From the NCBI GenBank assembly GCA_913057785.1, contig CAJXPD010000089.1, positions 1 through 36,119 on the forward strand: a DNA stretch of 36,119 nucleotides, in the 5' to 3' direction. The DNA comes from an uncultured Lewinella sp. GTDB taxonomy: Bacteria > Bacteroidota > Bacteroidia > Chitinophagales > Saprospiraceae. The notes beneath the pieces are model-generated. The model ran no database searches and was not told the DNA's origin. It saw only the letters and a program-made list of their open reading frames with translations. Shown here piece by piece: positions 24,801 through 31,746 of the stretch. Position 1 is the stretch's first letter; each line of letters begins with the position of its first letter. The position numbers and the translations under genes were made by a program.

Positions 24801-25013
24801 GTTGTCTTGACTAACCGTCTCGCCTACGGCCACTATTTGTCCATCCATCCCCCTGATGATCTTATGGATCTTCTCGGGCCAATAGTCGCTGGGACCATTC
24901 TTCTTTCTTGGATAATCCCAATCTGGTAGGATATTGTAGTCCACCTGCCCTTGAACTGTAGGCATACAGCATAAGGTAAAAAGGGCGGTCAGTAGCGTAA
25001 AAAGGGTTTTCAT
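21849..25013 (-). CDS. Large secreted caspase-family (C14) protein with N-terminal repeats
   Basis: This 1054-residue protein starts with a signal peptide (MKTLFTLLTALFTLCCMPTV, cleavage near GQ). About six beta-propeller-like repeats of 50-60 residues follow (WVLQVDQKG, WVLKVDAAG, WVLKVDRNF). Two CARDB/Ig-like domains come next (FIDNNANGFLETKERGYFLV; VENRGGRDTGPFDV), then a further beta domain. The C-terminal caspase domain (about 785-1010) has catalytic His863 in FISTHGK and Cys914 in FIDACHSG, so the dyad is intact. Caspase-fold peptidases cut after basic or acidic residues, and bacterial ones act in cell death, signalling or processing. An exported one of this size probably works in the envelope. 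ATG 25013 is chosen over 25055 because it begins the signal peptide. The substrate is unknown. Confidence 0.88.
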   Translation of the reverse strand: MKTLFTLLTALFTLCCMPTVQGQVDYNILPDWDYPRKKNGPSDYWPEKIHKIIRGMDGQIVAVGETVSQDNRRFEGLLLIIDEKTGQEKLRKSYGKTEDAGFHSLIQNFDGTYTLVGYQTTKREGRNGWVLQVDQKGSIVFEDQPRSKEGRDDVLLDVAIDAKGNVLATGFQREKNKFNALWMVRIEADKTIGRIENDAALGFVNTIIPAHEGGFVLLGNTEQFKAGQIEDAWVLKVDAAGNKQGGEPKYFGDKGYQDIQDITQAPDGGYAITGVTTSKGAGLADMWVLKVDRNFRLQWERTYGSTKEDAAQSIIALQHGGYAVVGQGKGHLASAPTTQLQLLIIDDKGNELDATSTPIIPTRGNERATSLTETARGLLVLAGVDEAEDRRLTPTPHIGGYTYRQLGRLTNSARERERNANYSNALGLSEPRFIDNNANGFLETKERGYFLVKVKNQTTGPLDQISANIQNDHIRAVKTDFTNIQIGTLLPGQSKDVHIPIAALKDLGSTGRLEFTIHFQIKGIFASRVVGNIQTNQPDPAKLIVSNSNFLPGTKPQAGQEILLTVEVENRGGRDTGPFDVDFIIPAGVESLESERQSILSIRPNGRKTLRFSFRYDEQFKGNRLSIVMEAQGSSLNPLKKGFHLAVDNQQHEVVTVPGEMPSGNEIFWTSPDPNDYTTRVVEVNDRNANIKLMALSGSVLNKGHFATKINGQFVDEGQKMDEVTLQGPGKDMGRNRYTFKDKIRLQAGRNIVEVVYNDGKGLQFTSRPMTFNYIPKGNPNLYVRSIGVDHEDLKYTVKDAQDIAKEFMKLKDDRGRGFRKVDVLEFTQDDHTTLINLKKMIVNLRRSNIKDNDLVVLFISTHGKVLSDRGDYILIPSDFDPEYEEQTSLNFQRDVLDELDQIKGKVLVFIDACHSGNAIGSKDFTDEAASKFMNDLIEKTSGMEIIASCSDHEFSWEDDQWQNGAFTEAILEAFQDKTVQVDGEMIHADIFDEINRRKSGRDGIITIEELRNYLGKRVPHLVRTVKRQRQNPSHKSTELLPKDTPIYMVDQNQ

Positions 25014-25445
25014 ACTTCGTTTTTTGTAGTTACCGAGTGTATCCTGAGCATTCAATAGAGGAAGCTTATGTAGGGTTCTAGCGATTATTTTTCTATGGAG
25101 TAGTTGCTTTCTTCCCTAAGCAGGGCGAGTTGAACTATTAAATGTAAGGATATTCTCTATGTGATTGTAGTTTACGCAGCCCAATTATGACGGTATCATG
25201 TAGTGTTTTAAGATTTCTTTAACATATTGTAAAGGGTTTACATATGGGAGTTTACTCCGGCCTAAATCCTCAAGTTAGGTGGATTTATAGGCAGTTCAAG
25301 CCTAGAATTTATATCCTAGCAGGCAATTCGGTTGCGATGTTTGGCTTTTTCTAGCTGGACCTGAAAATCTTCAAGAACTTCTTAGTAATTTACTCACCAA
25401 TACTTACCTGCTAGCTCAATTATCGTTCAACCTACCCAAAAGATC
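25014..25445. other. Intergenic region between divergent caspase and membrane-protein genes
   Basis: These 432 bp hold no convincing gene on either strand. Visible elements are a 15-bp palindrome TGTAAAGGGTTTACA (25228-25242) and a weak 7-bp hairpin TAAATCC/GGATTTA (25263-25287). The region must contain promoters for both flanking genes, but I cannot place a clear TTG/TAnnTTTG pair. Confidence 0.6.
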
Positions 25446-25931
25446 ATGACAAAGGCGAATCGAAAGACACAAATCACTAGCTTGGTAACTAGCAGCGTTC
25501 TGGTTCTACTTGGAATTCTAATCATTTACCTTCTTTTGTATAAAAGGAACTTCACTACAGAAGACTGGATTGGAAGCTGGGATGTTACCTACTTCTACGA
25601 TCACGAGCAAGAACTCATTTATACCGGAAACCTACGCTTGGGTTTTCAAGATACTTTACAGGCCTATCTGGAGGTCTATCCACCGAAATCCGCCCGACCC
25701 GAAAAGCTCACCTTGGAAAAATTAAAAATTAGTGAAGATTTTCGCACATTAAGCGGACAAATCGTCCACAAAAGCTACAAGATTAGTGGAGGCCATTTAA
25801 AGGAAACCTTTGCCTTGTCTTTGGGGCAAGGACAAACCTTTAATGGTCAAGGTGAGTGCTTGGCTTATTGTGCAGAAGGCACAATGGGCATTTCTATTGT
25901 ATGGAAGGGAAATCGGTCCAAATTGCAATAG
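25446..25931 (+). CDS. Single-pass membrane-anchored protein of unknown function
   Basis: This 161-residue protein has a basic N-terminus, one strong transmembrane segment (about residues 12-31, SLVTSSVLVLLGILIIYLLL) and a roughly 125-residue domain outside. That domain starts WIGSWDVTYFYDHEQELIY and has alternating hydrophobic and polar strands, which suggests a lipocalin-like or other small beta-barrel fold. Two cysteines near the end (GECLAYC) could form a disulfide. No family is recognised. Its reading frame is uninterrupted and its codon use resembles the neighbours. It is divergent from the caspase gene and 90 bp before a beta-barrel-like gene on the same strand, so the two may be co-transcribed. 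Confidence 0.7.
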   Translation: MTKANRKTQITSLVTSSVLVLLGILIIYLLLYKRNFTTEDWIGSWDVTYFYDHEQELIYTGNLRLGFQDTLQAYLEVYPPKSARPEKLTLEKLKISEDFRTLSGQIVHKSYKISGGHLKETFALSLGQGQTFNGQGECLAYCAEGTMGISIVWKGNRSKLQ

Positions 25932-26021
25932 AAAAGGGGATACCTGTGCAGAGAATTTTAGTATCTTCGATGAATAAGAAGTACGAGAAGATATCGAACT
26001 TTTACACCTAAATACTACATA

Positions 26022-27053
26022 ATGAAGCTATCAGCTAACTCCAAATGGCAAATGATGCTCTGTTGTCTCAGTTTTTGTTTTCTACTCACGGAAACCGTTG
26101 AGGCACAAAAATTTAAATACTCCATTCCTGGTTTTGATGCCGATTCCCTGAAAGAATCTTTTATCGTTGCTGGCGGATCCTCCACCGTCCTACGTTCTGG
26201 TCAAGGTGAAGTTATTTGGAATAACTCACTCACCTCATATTGGCTGGCCCTACACCAAACCGATCAGAACTCGCCCATCATTGATCGTTTCCGGGCTACA
26301 CAGTTTATCTCGGATATATATGGTTTTTACGGCATTTCTGAGTCTGCCAAGTGGGATGTAGGGATTCATATTCGTTATAGCAGGACTAGAGTAGACAACG
26401 CGGCATCTAGTTCTATGTTTAAAGTATTTAATAGTAGTGGAGATCTAGATGCACTATTGGAAGCCAACCCAGGCGGTGCCATCTTTGACGAATCTATTGG
26501 AGATATAAGCAGTGTGGGACTGCGCTTTAGGTCTGCTCCAATTACAACAGATCCAAAGTTTGTCCTAAACGGCGGATTTGCGATCAAAACGGTAACGGGA
26601 GAGGAGAAAGCGCGGCAGTTGGCAGCCGATCGAAATACGGCTGACATTGGATTCACCTACTATAAGGGGTTGAATAATCAAACTTACTACTTTCTAGGGG
26701 GGACGTTCCAAACCTTCTTTCCTGCTTCGGGTGTCAATGATCAGTATCTATTCAATACTAGCGTAAATTTTTCATTGATTCAGCGACCATTTGGGGATAA
26801 GTGGACCTTCTATCCAGGGCTAAGTTATAGCATGGCCTTTAAGCCCTCTCAAGCTCCTTCAGAGACCAGTTCTTTGATCCGAGTTAATGAGTTCCTGTTT
26901 GCCTTTGGAGGCATTCAATATGCCCCTACCACTAATTACAACTTTTTCTTGACCGGCGGTTTTCCCTTGATTTCTGCCGTAGTAAACCCTCAACAAGAAA
27001 TAGTAAGAGCTTCCTACAGTAATTTTACCTTAGGCCTACGTTTAGGGCTTTAG
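26022..27053 (+). CDS. Putative outer-membrane beta-barrel protein
   Basis: This 343-residue protein has a signal peptide (MMLCCLSFCFLLTETVEAQ, cleavage after Ala at about 28). The mature chain has many amphipathic strands rich in aromatic and glycine residues (WDVGIHIRYSRTRVD; DIGFTYYKGL; TYYFLGGTFQTFF; WTFYPGLSYSMAF). It ends in a strand NFTLGLRLGL, as outer-membrane barrels do. No specific transporter family is recognised. The composition fits a passive channel or structural barrel of about 12-14 strands. It follows the membrane-anchored gene at 25446 by 90 bp and ends before a strong bidirectional terminator shared with the opposing lipoprotein gene. Confidence 0.75.
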   Translation: MKLSANSKWQMMLCCLSFCFLLTETVEAQKFKYSIPGFDADSLKESFIVAGGSSTVLRSGQGEVIWNNSLTSYWLALHQTDQNSPIIDRFRATQFISDIYGFYGISESAKWDVGIHIRYSRTRVDNAASSSMFKVFNSSGDLDALLEANPGGAIFDESIGDISSVGLRFRSAPITTDPKFVLNGGFAIKTVTGEEKARQLAADRNTADIGFTYYKGLNNQTYYFLGGTFQTFFPASGVNDQYLFNTSVNFSLIQRPFGDKWTFYPGLSYSMAFKPSQAPSETSSLIRVNEFLFAFGGIQYAPTTNYNFFLTGGFPLISAVVNPQQEIVRASYSNFTLGLRLGL

Positions 27054-27074
27054 AACTGCTCTATAGTTCTGGTG

Positions 27075-27115
27075 AAAAGGAGGCATCGAAAATGATCGAT
27101 GCCTCCTTTTTCGTT
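27075..27115. terminator. Bidirectional terminator
   Basis: A perfect 15-bp stem (27075-27089 with 27096-27110) has a 6-nt loop. A-rich bases lie on its left and T-rich bases on its right, so it can stop transcription from both sides. It lies between the barrel gene and the convergent lipoprotein gene. Confidence 0.88.
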
Positions 27116-27133
27116 GAAAGGCTAGGCTAAGCA

Positions 27134-28030
27134 CTAATCATCATTTCGCCAGAGCAACAACTGCCTTTGGGTGGTTCTTGAGACTAGAAACATGAGCTTT
27201 GGCATGGATCTTCCACTTTCCGGCCTACAGACTCCTCCAATGTTATAATCAGAACCTGCCGGCATTTGATCAGGGTCTACAAAGAATCCTTCAAAATCTT
27301 CAAATCCTAAGTTCTTGCTGGTCCGATCTATCCGGATGCTGATTAGGTTATTTTCCTTGTCCACAATCCCTGTAATCGGGTTCAGATGATATAGTTCTCC
27401 CGTACCCTCTATATTATCACAGCCAGCGGCCAGTTCCCAACTACCTTTCCGGTTTCCATCTACATCAAAGAAGCCCTTTTTGATGGTTTTAAGTTCATTA
27501 CCATTTTCATCAAGTTCCGGCTTAAACCAGATGCAGTATTTTCGATTGTTAGGGCTGAACCAATCATTGACAATATTCCCAGGTATGGTGGGGGGAGAAG
27601 ACGGAATAACGATCAGTGGTGGGGCTGGGGTGATGAAGAAAGGATTATCGACAAAGAAGGATTTACTTTGAATGCTCGTAGTCGACCCAATAGGGACAAG
27701 ACTACCTGTGCAATCCGGATCATTCATCAAAACGGTTGCTGAACTGTTTACTTGGTCGGGCATTTTTACGACAGCTGCATCCAAAGCTTTTTCGAAGCGG
27801 GAATCCAGTAGCGTGATTTCAGTCTTATTATTCTGTCTTACTGAGAGATGGAAATCTCGCTCTTGAATTAAACTTACGGGATTCGCGGTAATGGCAATCT
27901 CTGTATTGGCCTGATAGGGGCCTGGTGGCAACACGATATTATCGCTTGTAAATAAGTTGCAATCAGGGGTGCATGCTGGCAGTATACATACAGCAGTAAA
28001 CCCCAAGGCCAGGATAAGTGGCTTTGACAT
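27134..28030 (-). CDS. Lipoprotein of unknown function, paralogue B
   Basis: This 298-residue protein has a lipobox (VCILPACTPDC, cysteine at about 20). It has an Ig-like N-terminal region (VLPPGPYQANTEIAITANP), a proline-rich linker (TPAPPLIVIPSSPPTIPG) and a C-terminal domain starting NNRKYCIWFKPELDENGNE. That domain continues through GSWELAAGCDNIEGTGELYHL and NLGFEDFEGFFVDP to a basic/aromatic end QRQLLLWRN. It has about six cysteines, fitting disulfides outside the cytoplasm. No known domain is recognised. It is a close paralogue of the gene at 28341-29234 (roughly three quarters identical by eye, C-terminal half highest, one-codon gap near GFFDVDGN). It is probably the product of a tandem duplication. 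Confidence 0.8.
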   Translation of the reverse strand: MSKPLILALGFTAVCILPACTPDCNLFTSDNIVLPPGPYQANTEIAITANPVSLIQERDFHLSVRQNNKTEITLLDSRFEKALDAAVVKMPDQVNSSATVLMNDPDCTGSLVPIGSTTSIQSKSFFVDNPFFITPAPPLIVIPSSPPTIPGNIVNDWFSPNNRKYCIWFKPELDENGNELKTIKKGFFDVDGNRKGSWELAAGCDNIEGTGELYHLNPITGIVDKENNLISIRIDRTSKNLGFEDFEGFFVDPDQMPAGSDYNIGGVCRPESGRSMPKLMFLVSRTTQRQLLLWRNDD

Positions 28031-28340
28031 TTTAGGGTATATTTAAAAGGTTACCGATTGCTGTTGAATACAGAATACAGGGGTCGGAGAAGAGGAAGGA
28101 ACAACGCATAAGTGTCCTCATTCTACTCTTGTTAATTCAACAGCCTTATTTAAGTTGGGAGAGCTTAAATTAGACGAGTAAAAGTGTCCAAGCAATTCAA
28201 CTTAAGGAAGAGGGTACGTGAATTGCTGGTCAAATTCCAGATAAATATAAGAATTCCTAAGGAGTCGTTGGGTTTCAGCGGGGAGATGGATGTCCAATCT
28301 CCCCGCTGAAAAAATTATAACTGATAGACAGGAAATAGGC
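28031..28340. other. Spacer between the paralogous lipoprotein genes, with a 15-bp hairpin
   Basis: These 310 bp hold no gene. The main structure is a perfect 15-bp GC-rich stem at 28273-28287 and 28297-28311 with a 9-nt loop, about 30 bp after the stop of the minus-strand gene at 28341. The polarity is unusual: neither strand has a U-run directly after the stem (it is followed by A-run on plus and by cccaacg on minus). It may be a weak terminator or an mRNA-end stabiliser. The rest must hold the promoter of paralogue B. Confidence 0.6.
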
Positions 28341-29234
28341 TTAGTCTAGATTTCTCCAGAGCAACAACTGTCTTTGGGTAGTCTGTGAAACTAGGTACAT
28401 TAATTTAGGCATACTGCGGCCGTTTTCTGCATTACAAATCCCACCGATGTTGTAATCTGAACCAGCCGGCATTTTATTAGGATCAACGAAGAAGCCTTCG
28501 AAGTCTTCAAACCCTAAGTTCTTGCTGGTCCGATCTACACGAATGCTGATGATGTTATTGACTTTATCAATAATACCAGTCACCTGATTAAGATGGAAGA
28601 GTTCGCCAGTCCCCTCGATGTTATCACAGCCAGCAGCTAACTCCCAACTACCTTTCCGGTTTCCATCTTCGAAAAAACCGCGAGTCAGAGTAGGTAGTTC
28701 ATTCCCATTATCATCTAAGTCTGGCTGAAACCAGATGCAATACTTCCGATTATTAGGGCTAAACCAGGCATTAACGATATTGCCAGGAATGCTTGGTGGA
28801 GGTGATGGAATCACGATTAGCGGTGGGGCTGGGGTGACAAAGAAAGGATTATCTACAAAGAAGGAACTACTTTGTAGACTTGTAGGACTGCCTACAGGGA
28901 TCAAGTTGCCTGTACAATCTGGATCGTTGATCAAAAGGGATGCCGTTGGATTTACCTCATTCGGCATCAGGACAACGGCTGCGTCCAGCGCCTCCTCGAA
29001 ACGAGAATCCAGCAAACTGATTTCCGTTTGGTTATTCTTTCTTATGGATACGTGGAACTCTCTGTCCTTGACCAAGCTGGACGGGCTTGCGGTGACAGCA
29101 ATTTCCGCATTGGCTTGATAGGGGCCAGGAGGCAAACTTATATTTGACGTAGACAAATTGGTACAATCGGGGTTACAAGCCTGTAAAAACAGAGCCGCCG
29201 CGATACTTAGATACTGAATGATACGCTTCGACAT
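28341..29234 (-). CDS. Lipoprotein of unknown function, paralogue A
   Basis: This 297-residue protein has a lipobox (ALFLQACNPDC, cysteine at about 20). It shows the same layout as paralogue B: an Ig-like start (SLPPGPYQANAEIAVTASP), LLDSRFEEALDAAVVLMP, FFVDNPFFVTPAPPLIVIP as a linker, and the C-terminal NNRKYCIWFQPDLDDNGNE, GSWELAAGCDNIEGTG and TQRQLLLWRN. The domain is not recognised. Conservation between the copies is strongest in the C-terminal half, which suggests that this half carries the function and that both copies are under selection. It lies 65 bp downstream of the coiled-coil lipoprotein gene on the same strand and may be in the same transcript. Confidence 0.8.
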   Translation of the reverse strand: MSKRIIQYLSIAAALFLQACNPDCTNLSTSNISLPPGPYQANAEIAVTASPSSLVKDREFHVSIRKNNQTEISLLDSRFEEALDAAVVLMPNEVNPTASLLINDPDCTGNLIPVGSPTSLQSSSFFVDNPFFVTPAPPLIVIPSPPPSIPGNIVNAWFSPNNRKYCIWFQPDLDDNGNELPTLTRGFFEDGNRKGSWELAAGCDNIEGTGELFHLNQVTGIIDKVNNIISIRVDRTSKNLGFEDFEGFFVDPNKMPAGSDYNIGGICNAENGRSMPKLMYLVSQTTQRQLLLWRNLD

Positions 29235-29299
29235 TTTTAAGGGTATTTTAGGTTGGCGTAATGAGTATTACTGTGTAAAGATTATTTGTTCTGCTTGAG

Positions 29300-30391
29300 C
29301 TAGTTGTTTCGCAATTTGATCAAAACCCGATTAACCTTTTGCTCCAAATCATTGATGTTGATCGTTAAATCTTCATAGGCCGCAGAAGCAACCTTTTGTG
29401 CCTTGCCGGGTTTTTGCTTACGCAACTGATTCAAGATTTCGTTAACAGTTGGGAACATCTGGTTTAGGTGCAAGCCTTTGATCACCAGTTCGAAAACACC
29501 TTCTAATTCCTTACTGATAGGTGGGTTCTCCCAATAATGGCCCACTCCTTCCAAGTAGGAGAGATGCTCATCATCTAGTGTTGAATAGGCTTCGTTGTAA
29601 AGATCCAAATCACGTTCTAGTGTTTTAATATTGGGTAGGTGGTCTTTGATGTCCTTCGATTTTCGCAAGTAGGCCATCAAATTAGAAGATATATTCTTAA
29701 AGTATTCATTTTGTCTTAAATACCTAGCTTCTAAGGCTTCAGTAAGATCTACCGTTAGCTGATCCACCTGACTTTCCAGGTCCCTAATCCTATTCTGTTG
29801 CTCCTCAATCATCCTTCTTTGCTCAGCATTTTCTTGCTCTTGCTCTTGATTGACTTTTTCTGCCGTAGCCAATTCTGCCTGCAATGCTGATCTTACTCCT
29901 TCGAAATAGAAGATAGTATCTAACAAAGTAGAATACATTTGACTTAACTGCCGCTTCGTCAATTGATTCTTATACTGAAGACGAGATATTTTCTTTTCCA
30001 GGTCATTAACACGTTTCTTGAATTCTGGGTTTTCCTCTGCCATGTTGACCACCACAAATTCGATAAACATTTCTTCGCGAGTAGGATCAACCATGATAGC
30101 ACCGTCCAACGGCTTAAGCATTTTGTGCTTTTCCGAAAGGAGATTAATGGATATCTCGGGATTTACGTTATTACGCAAAGCATAGGTGTAGGTATGACTA
30201 CCATTGTTATTGGTGATAACCTCTCCCTCATCGGAAATATTGAGCTTGGCATTGGGTAATGCACGTGTTTTATCACCCACCTTTTCTAATACAGTTAGAT
30301 GGATATCAATAAAATCAACTACTTGGGTGCAAGACAGCAAAGGAAAGAGTAACAGAAATCCGAAGACCATTCCATTCTTAAGGGATAGCAT
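29300..30391 (-). CDS. Coiled-coil lipoprotein of unknown function
   Basis: This 363-residue protein has a lipoprotein signal (VFGFLLLFPLLSC, cysteine at about 21). A short beta domain of about 90 residues follows, resembling a carboxypeptidase-regulatory-like fold (IDIHLTVLEKVG; LPNAKLNISDEGEVITNNNG). A long heptad-rich coiled coil occupies about residues 125-225 (EQEQENAEQRRMIEEQQNRI; LESQVDQLTVDL). A helical C-terminal domain comes last (LNQMFPTVNEILNQLRKQ). It probably stands off from the membrane as an oligomeric rod. No family is recognised. It is the first gene of a minus-strand run with paralogue A and possibly paralogue B. Its upstream flank faces the YeeE/YedE promoter. Confidence 0.8.
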   Translation of the reverse strand: MLSLKNGMVFGFLLLFPLLSCTQVVDFIDIHLTVLEKVGDKTRALPNAKLNISDEGEVITNNNGSHTYTYALRNNVNPEISINLLSEKHKMLKPLDGAIMVDPTREEMFIEFVVVNMAEENPEFKKRVNDLEKKISRLQYKNQLTKRQLSQMYSTLLDTIFYFEGVRSALQAELATAEKVNQEQEQENAEQRRMIEEQQNRIRDLESQVDQLTVDLTEALEARYLRQNEYFKNISSNLMAYLRKSKDIKDHLPNIKTLERDLDLYNEAYSTLDDEHLSYLEGVGHYWENPPISKELEGVFELVIKGLHLNQMFPTVNEILNQLRKQKPGKAQKVASAAYEDLTININDLEQKVNRVLIKLRNN

Positions 30392-30549
30392 TGTTTTCCT
30401 GATTTATGGGTTATCAAATAGCCAATTCAAGTAAGGCGCTGTCGAGAAGAAGTAGGCCACTATCATCTGTCACTATACAAAGATAGAAAATGTGCTCGTA
30501 AAGCCTAAAGCAGCAGCTAATAAACCCGCTACCTCCTTCTACTTAGCTG

Positions 30550-30594
30550 TGTGATAAGCGTCACAAATTGTCCTAGCCTGAGACGCTATTTTTG
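30550..30594 (+). promoter_or_regulatory. Crp/Fnr-type box with promoter of the YeeE/YedE genes
   Basis: TGTGATAAGCGTCACA (30550-30565) has perfect TGTGA-N6-TCACA arms. A TTG at 30568-30570 and a perfect Bacteroidota -7 element TATTTTTG (30587-30594) follow. The box centre lies about 41 bp before the expected start site, the classical class II activator position. The box starts 37 bp before the -7 element, exactly as at 14680. Confidence 0.78.
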
Positions 30595-30627
30595 CACACA
30601 TACTTTATTCGTAAATATAAAACTACT

Positions 30628-31197
30628 ATGCTGACACTTGAATGGCTTACTGGCGCTTGGCATTGGTCTGTCTCTGGTCTCCTGATTGCGCTGGTCCTCT
30701 TTCTTATGTTATTCTTTGGAGAAAAATTCGGCGTCTCTACCTCTTTCCAGACCCTGTGCTCGATTGGCGGAGCCAAAAGATGGTCTTCCTACTTCAATCT
30801 AGATTGGAAGAAGCACGACTGGCTCTTAGTCTTTGTAGTGGGCTCCATAACTGGAGGCCTAATTGCCGCAACTGTATTGGCTCCAAGTGAGGCCATGGTT
30901 ATTTCTCCAGAAACGCTACAGGAGCTACGTGAGATTGGGATCCAGGCACCGGTCGTTGGGGCGATTTTGCCTGGCGAATTATTTGACCTAGCTAATTTTA
31001 GCGCCTGGCCTCTACTTGTTCTAGGAGGGGTTTTGGTTGGGTTTGGGGCTCGGTATGCAGGTGGCTGCACTTCGGGGCATGCGATCAGCGGGCTATCCAA
31101 TTTCCAGTTACCTTCTTTGTTGGCCGTGGTAGGTTTTTTCATAGGGGGGCTAGTAATGACTCACTTCCTTATTCCTTTTCTCTTTACTGTACTCTAA
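30628..31197 (+). CDS. YeeE/YedE-family sulfur transporter, N-terminal half
   Basis: This 189-residue membrane protein has about five hydrophobic segments and the YeeE/YedE motif RYAGGCTSGHAISG with Cys147. A further cysteine is at Cys44 (TLCSIGG). In bacterial TsuA/YeeE, conserved cysteines in such loops relay thiosulfate across the inner membrane. Here the protein is split in two, as is usual in Bacteroidota. ATG 30628 (MLTLEWLTGAWHW) is chosen; the in-frame ATG at 30592 lies inside the -7 element and would precede the transcript start. It is followed by the second half 12 bp later. The Crp-type box links it to the persulfide dioxygenase gene. Thiosulfate or sulfane-sulfur import is the likely role. 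Confidence 0.9.
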   Translation: MLTLEWLTGAWHWSVSGLLIALVLFLMLFFGEKFGVSTSFQTLCSIGGAKRWSSYFNLDWKKHDWLLVFVVGSITGGLIAATVLAPSEAMVISPETLQELREIGIQAPVVGAILPGELFDLANFSAWPLLVLGGVLVGFGARYAGGCTSGHAISGLSNFQLPSLLAVVGFFIGGLVMTHFLIPFLFTVL

Positions 31198-31209
31198 AGA
31201 ATTTTGTTC

Positions 31210-31623
31210 ATGCGACTATTGCGATTTTTATTGATCGGGATTTTATTTGGAATTGTATTGACTAAATCAGAAGTCATCTCCTGGTACCGTATTCAAGAAA
31301 TGTTCCGCTTTCAGTCCTTTCATATGTATGGCGTGATCGGAGTGGCCGTCATTGCAGGAGCAGTGGTGCAGCAGTTGTTTAAGTCTGGTTATATCAATGG
31401 CTACCAAGGTCTTAAGGTCTCGCCAAAAGACAAACCAAAAACCTACAGGGCAAGCCTATTGGGTGGAACTTTCTTCGGTTTAGGATGGGCCTTGACTGGG
31501 GCGTGTCCCGGACCGCTGTACATCCTACTTGGACATGGATACTGGAGTATACTTATTGTCATTGCTAGTGCCTTGATAGGGACATTGTTGTATGGTGTTT
31601 TGAGAGCTAAGCTTCCACATTAG
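31210..31623 (+). CDS. YeeE/YedE-family sulfur transporter, second half (DUF6691 type)
   Basis: This 137-residue membrane protein has about four hydrophobic segments and the second YeeE/YedE cysteine motif GWALTGACPGPLYILLGHG (Cys99). It pairs with the 189-residue protein just upstream (12-bp gap) to form one split transporter. The two cysteine motifs, GGCTSGH and GACPGPLY, together match the repeats of full-length YeeE. The frame is open to a TTG at 31204, but ATG 31210 (MRLLRFLLIGILFG) is the better start. It is in the same operon and under the same Crp-type box. There is no clear terminator before the oxidoreductase gene at 31747. Confidence 0.88.
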   Translation: MRLLRFLLIGILFGIVLTKSEVISWYRIQEMFRFQSFHMYGVIGVAVIAGAVVQQLFKSGYINGYQGLKVSPKDKPKTYRASLLGGTFFGLGWALTGACPGPLYILLGHGYWSILIVIASALIGTLLYGVLRAKLPH

Positions 31624-31746
31624 ATCCAGCAAGTCCACTCTTTTCCTTTTTGTACTCTACTTTTTATTTGGTAATAATTGGTTTTCAGCTGAAGCTCTTT
31701 ACTTTTATAGAAACGATTAACCAAAACAAGTTGAAGACCCTATTAC

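Noticed and set aside
10377..25149. Shared 15-mer CTATTAAATGTAAGG upstream of two minus-strand genes (10377-10391 and 25135-25149)
   Set aside because: About one such 15-mer match is expected by chance in 36 kb, and in one copy it is part of a hairpin. It is not evidence of a repeat family.
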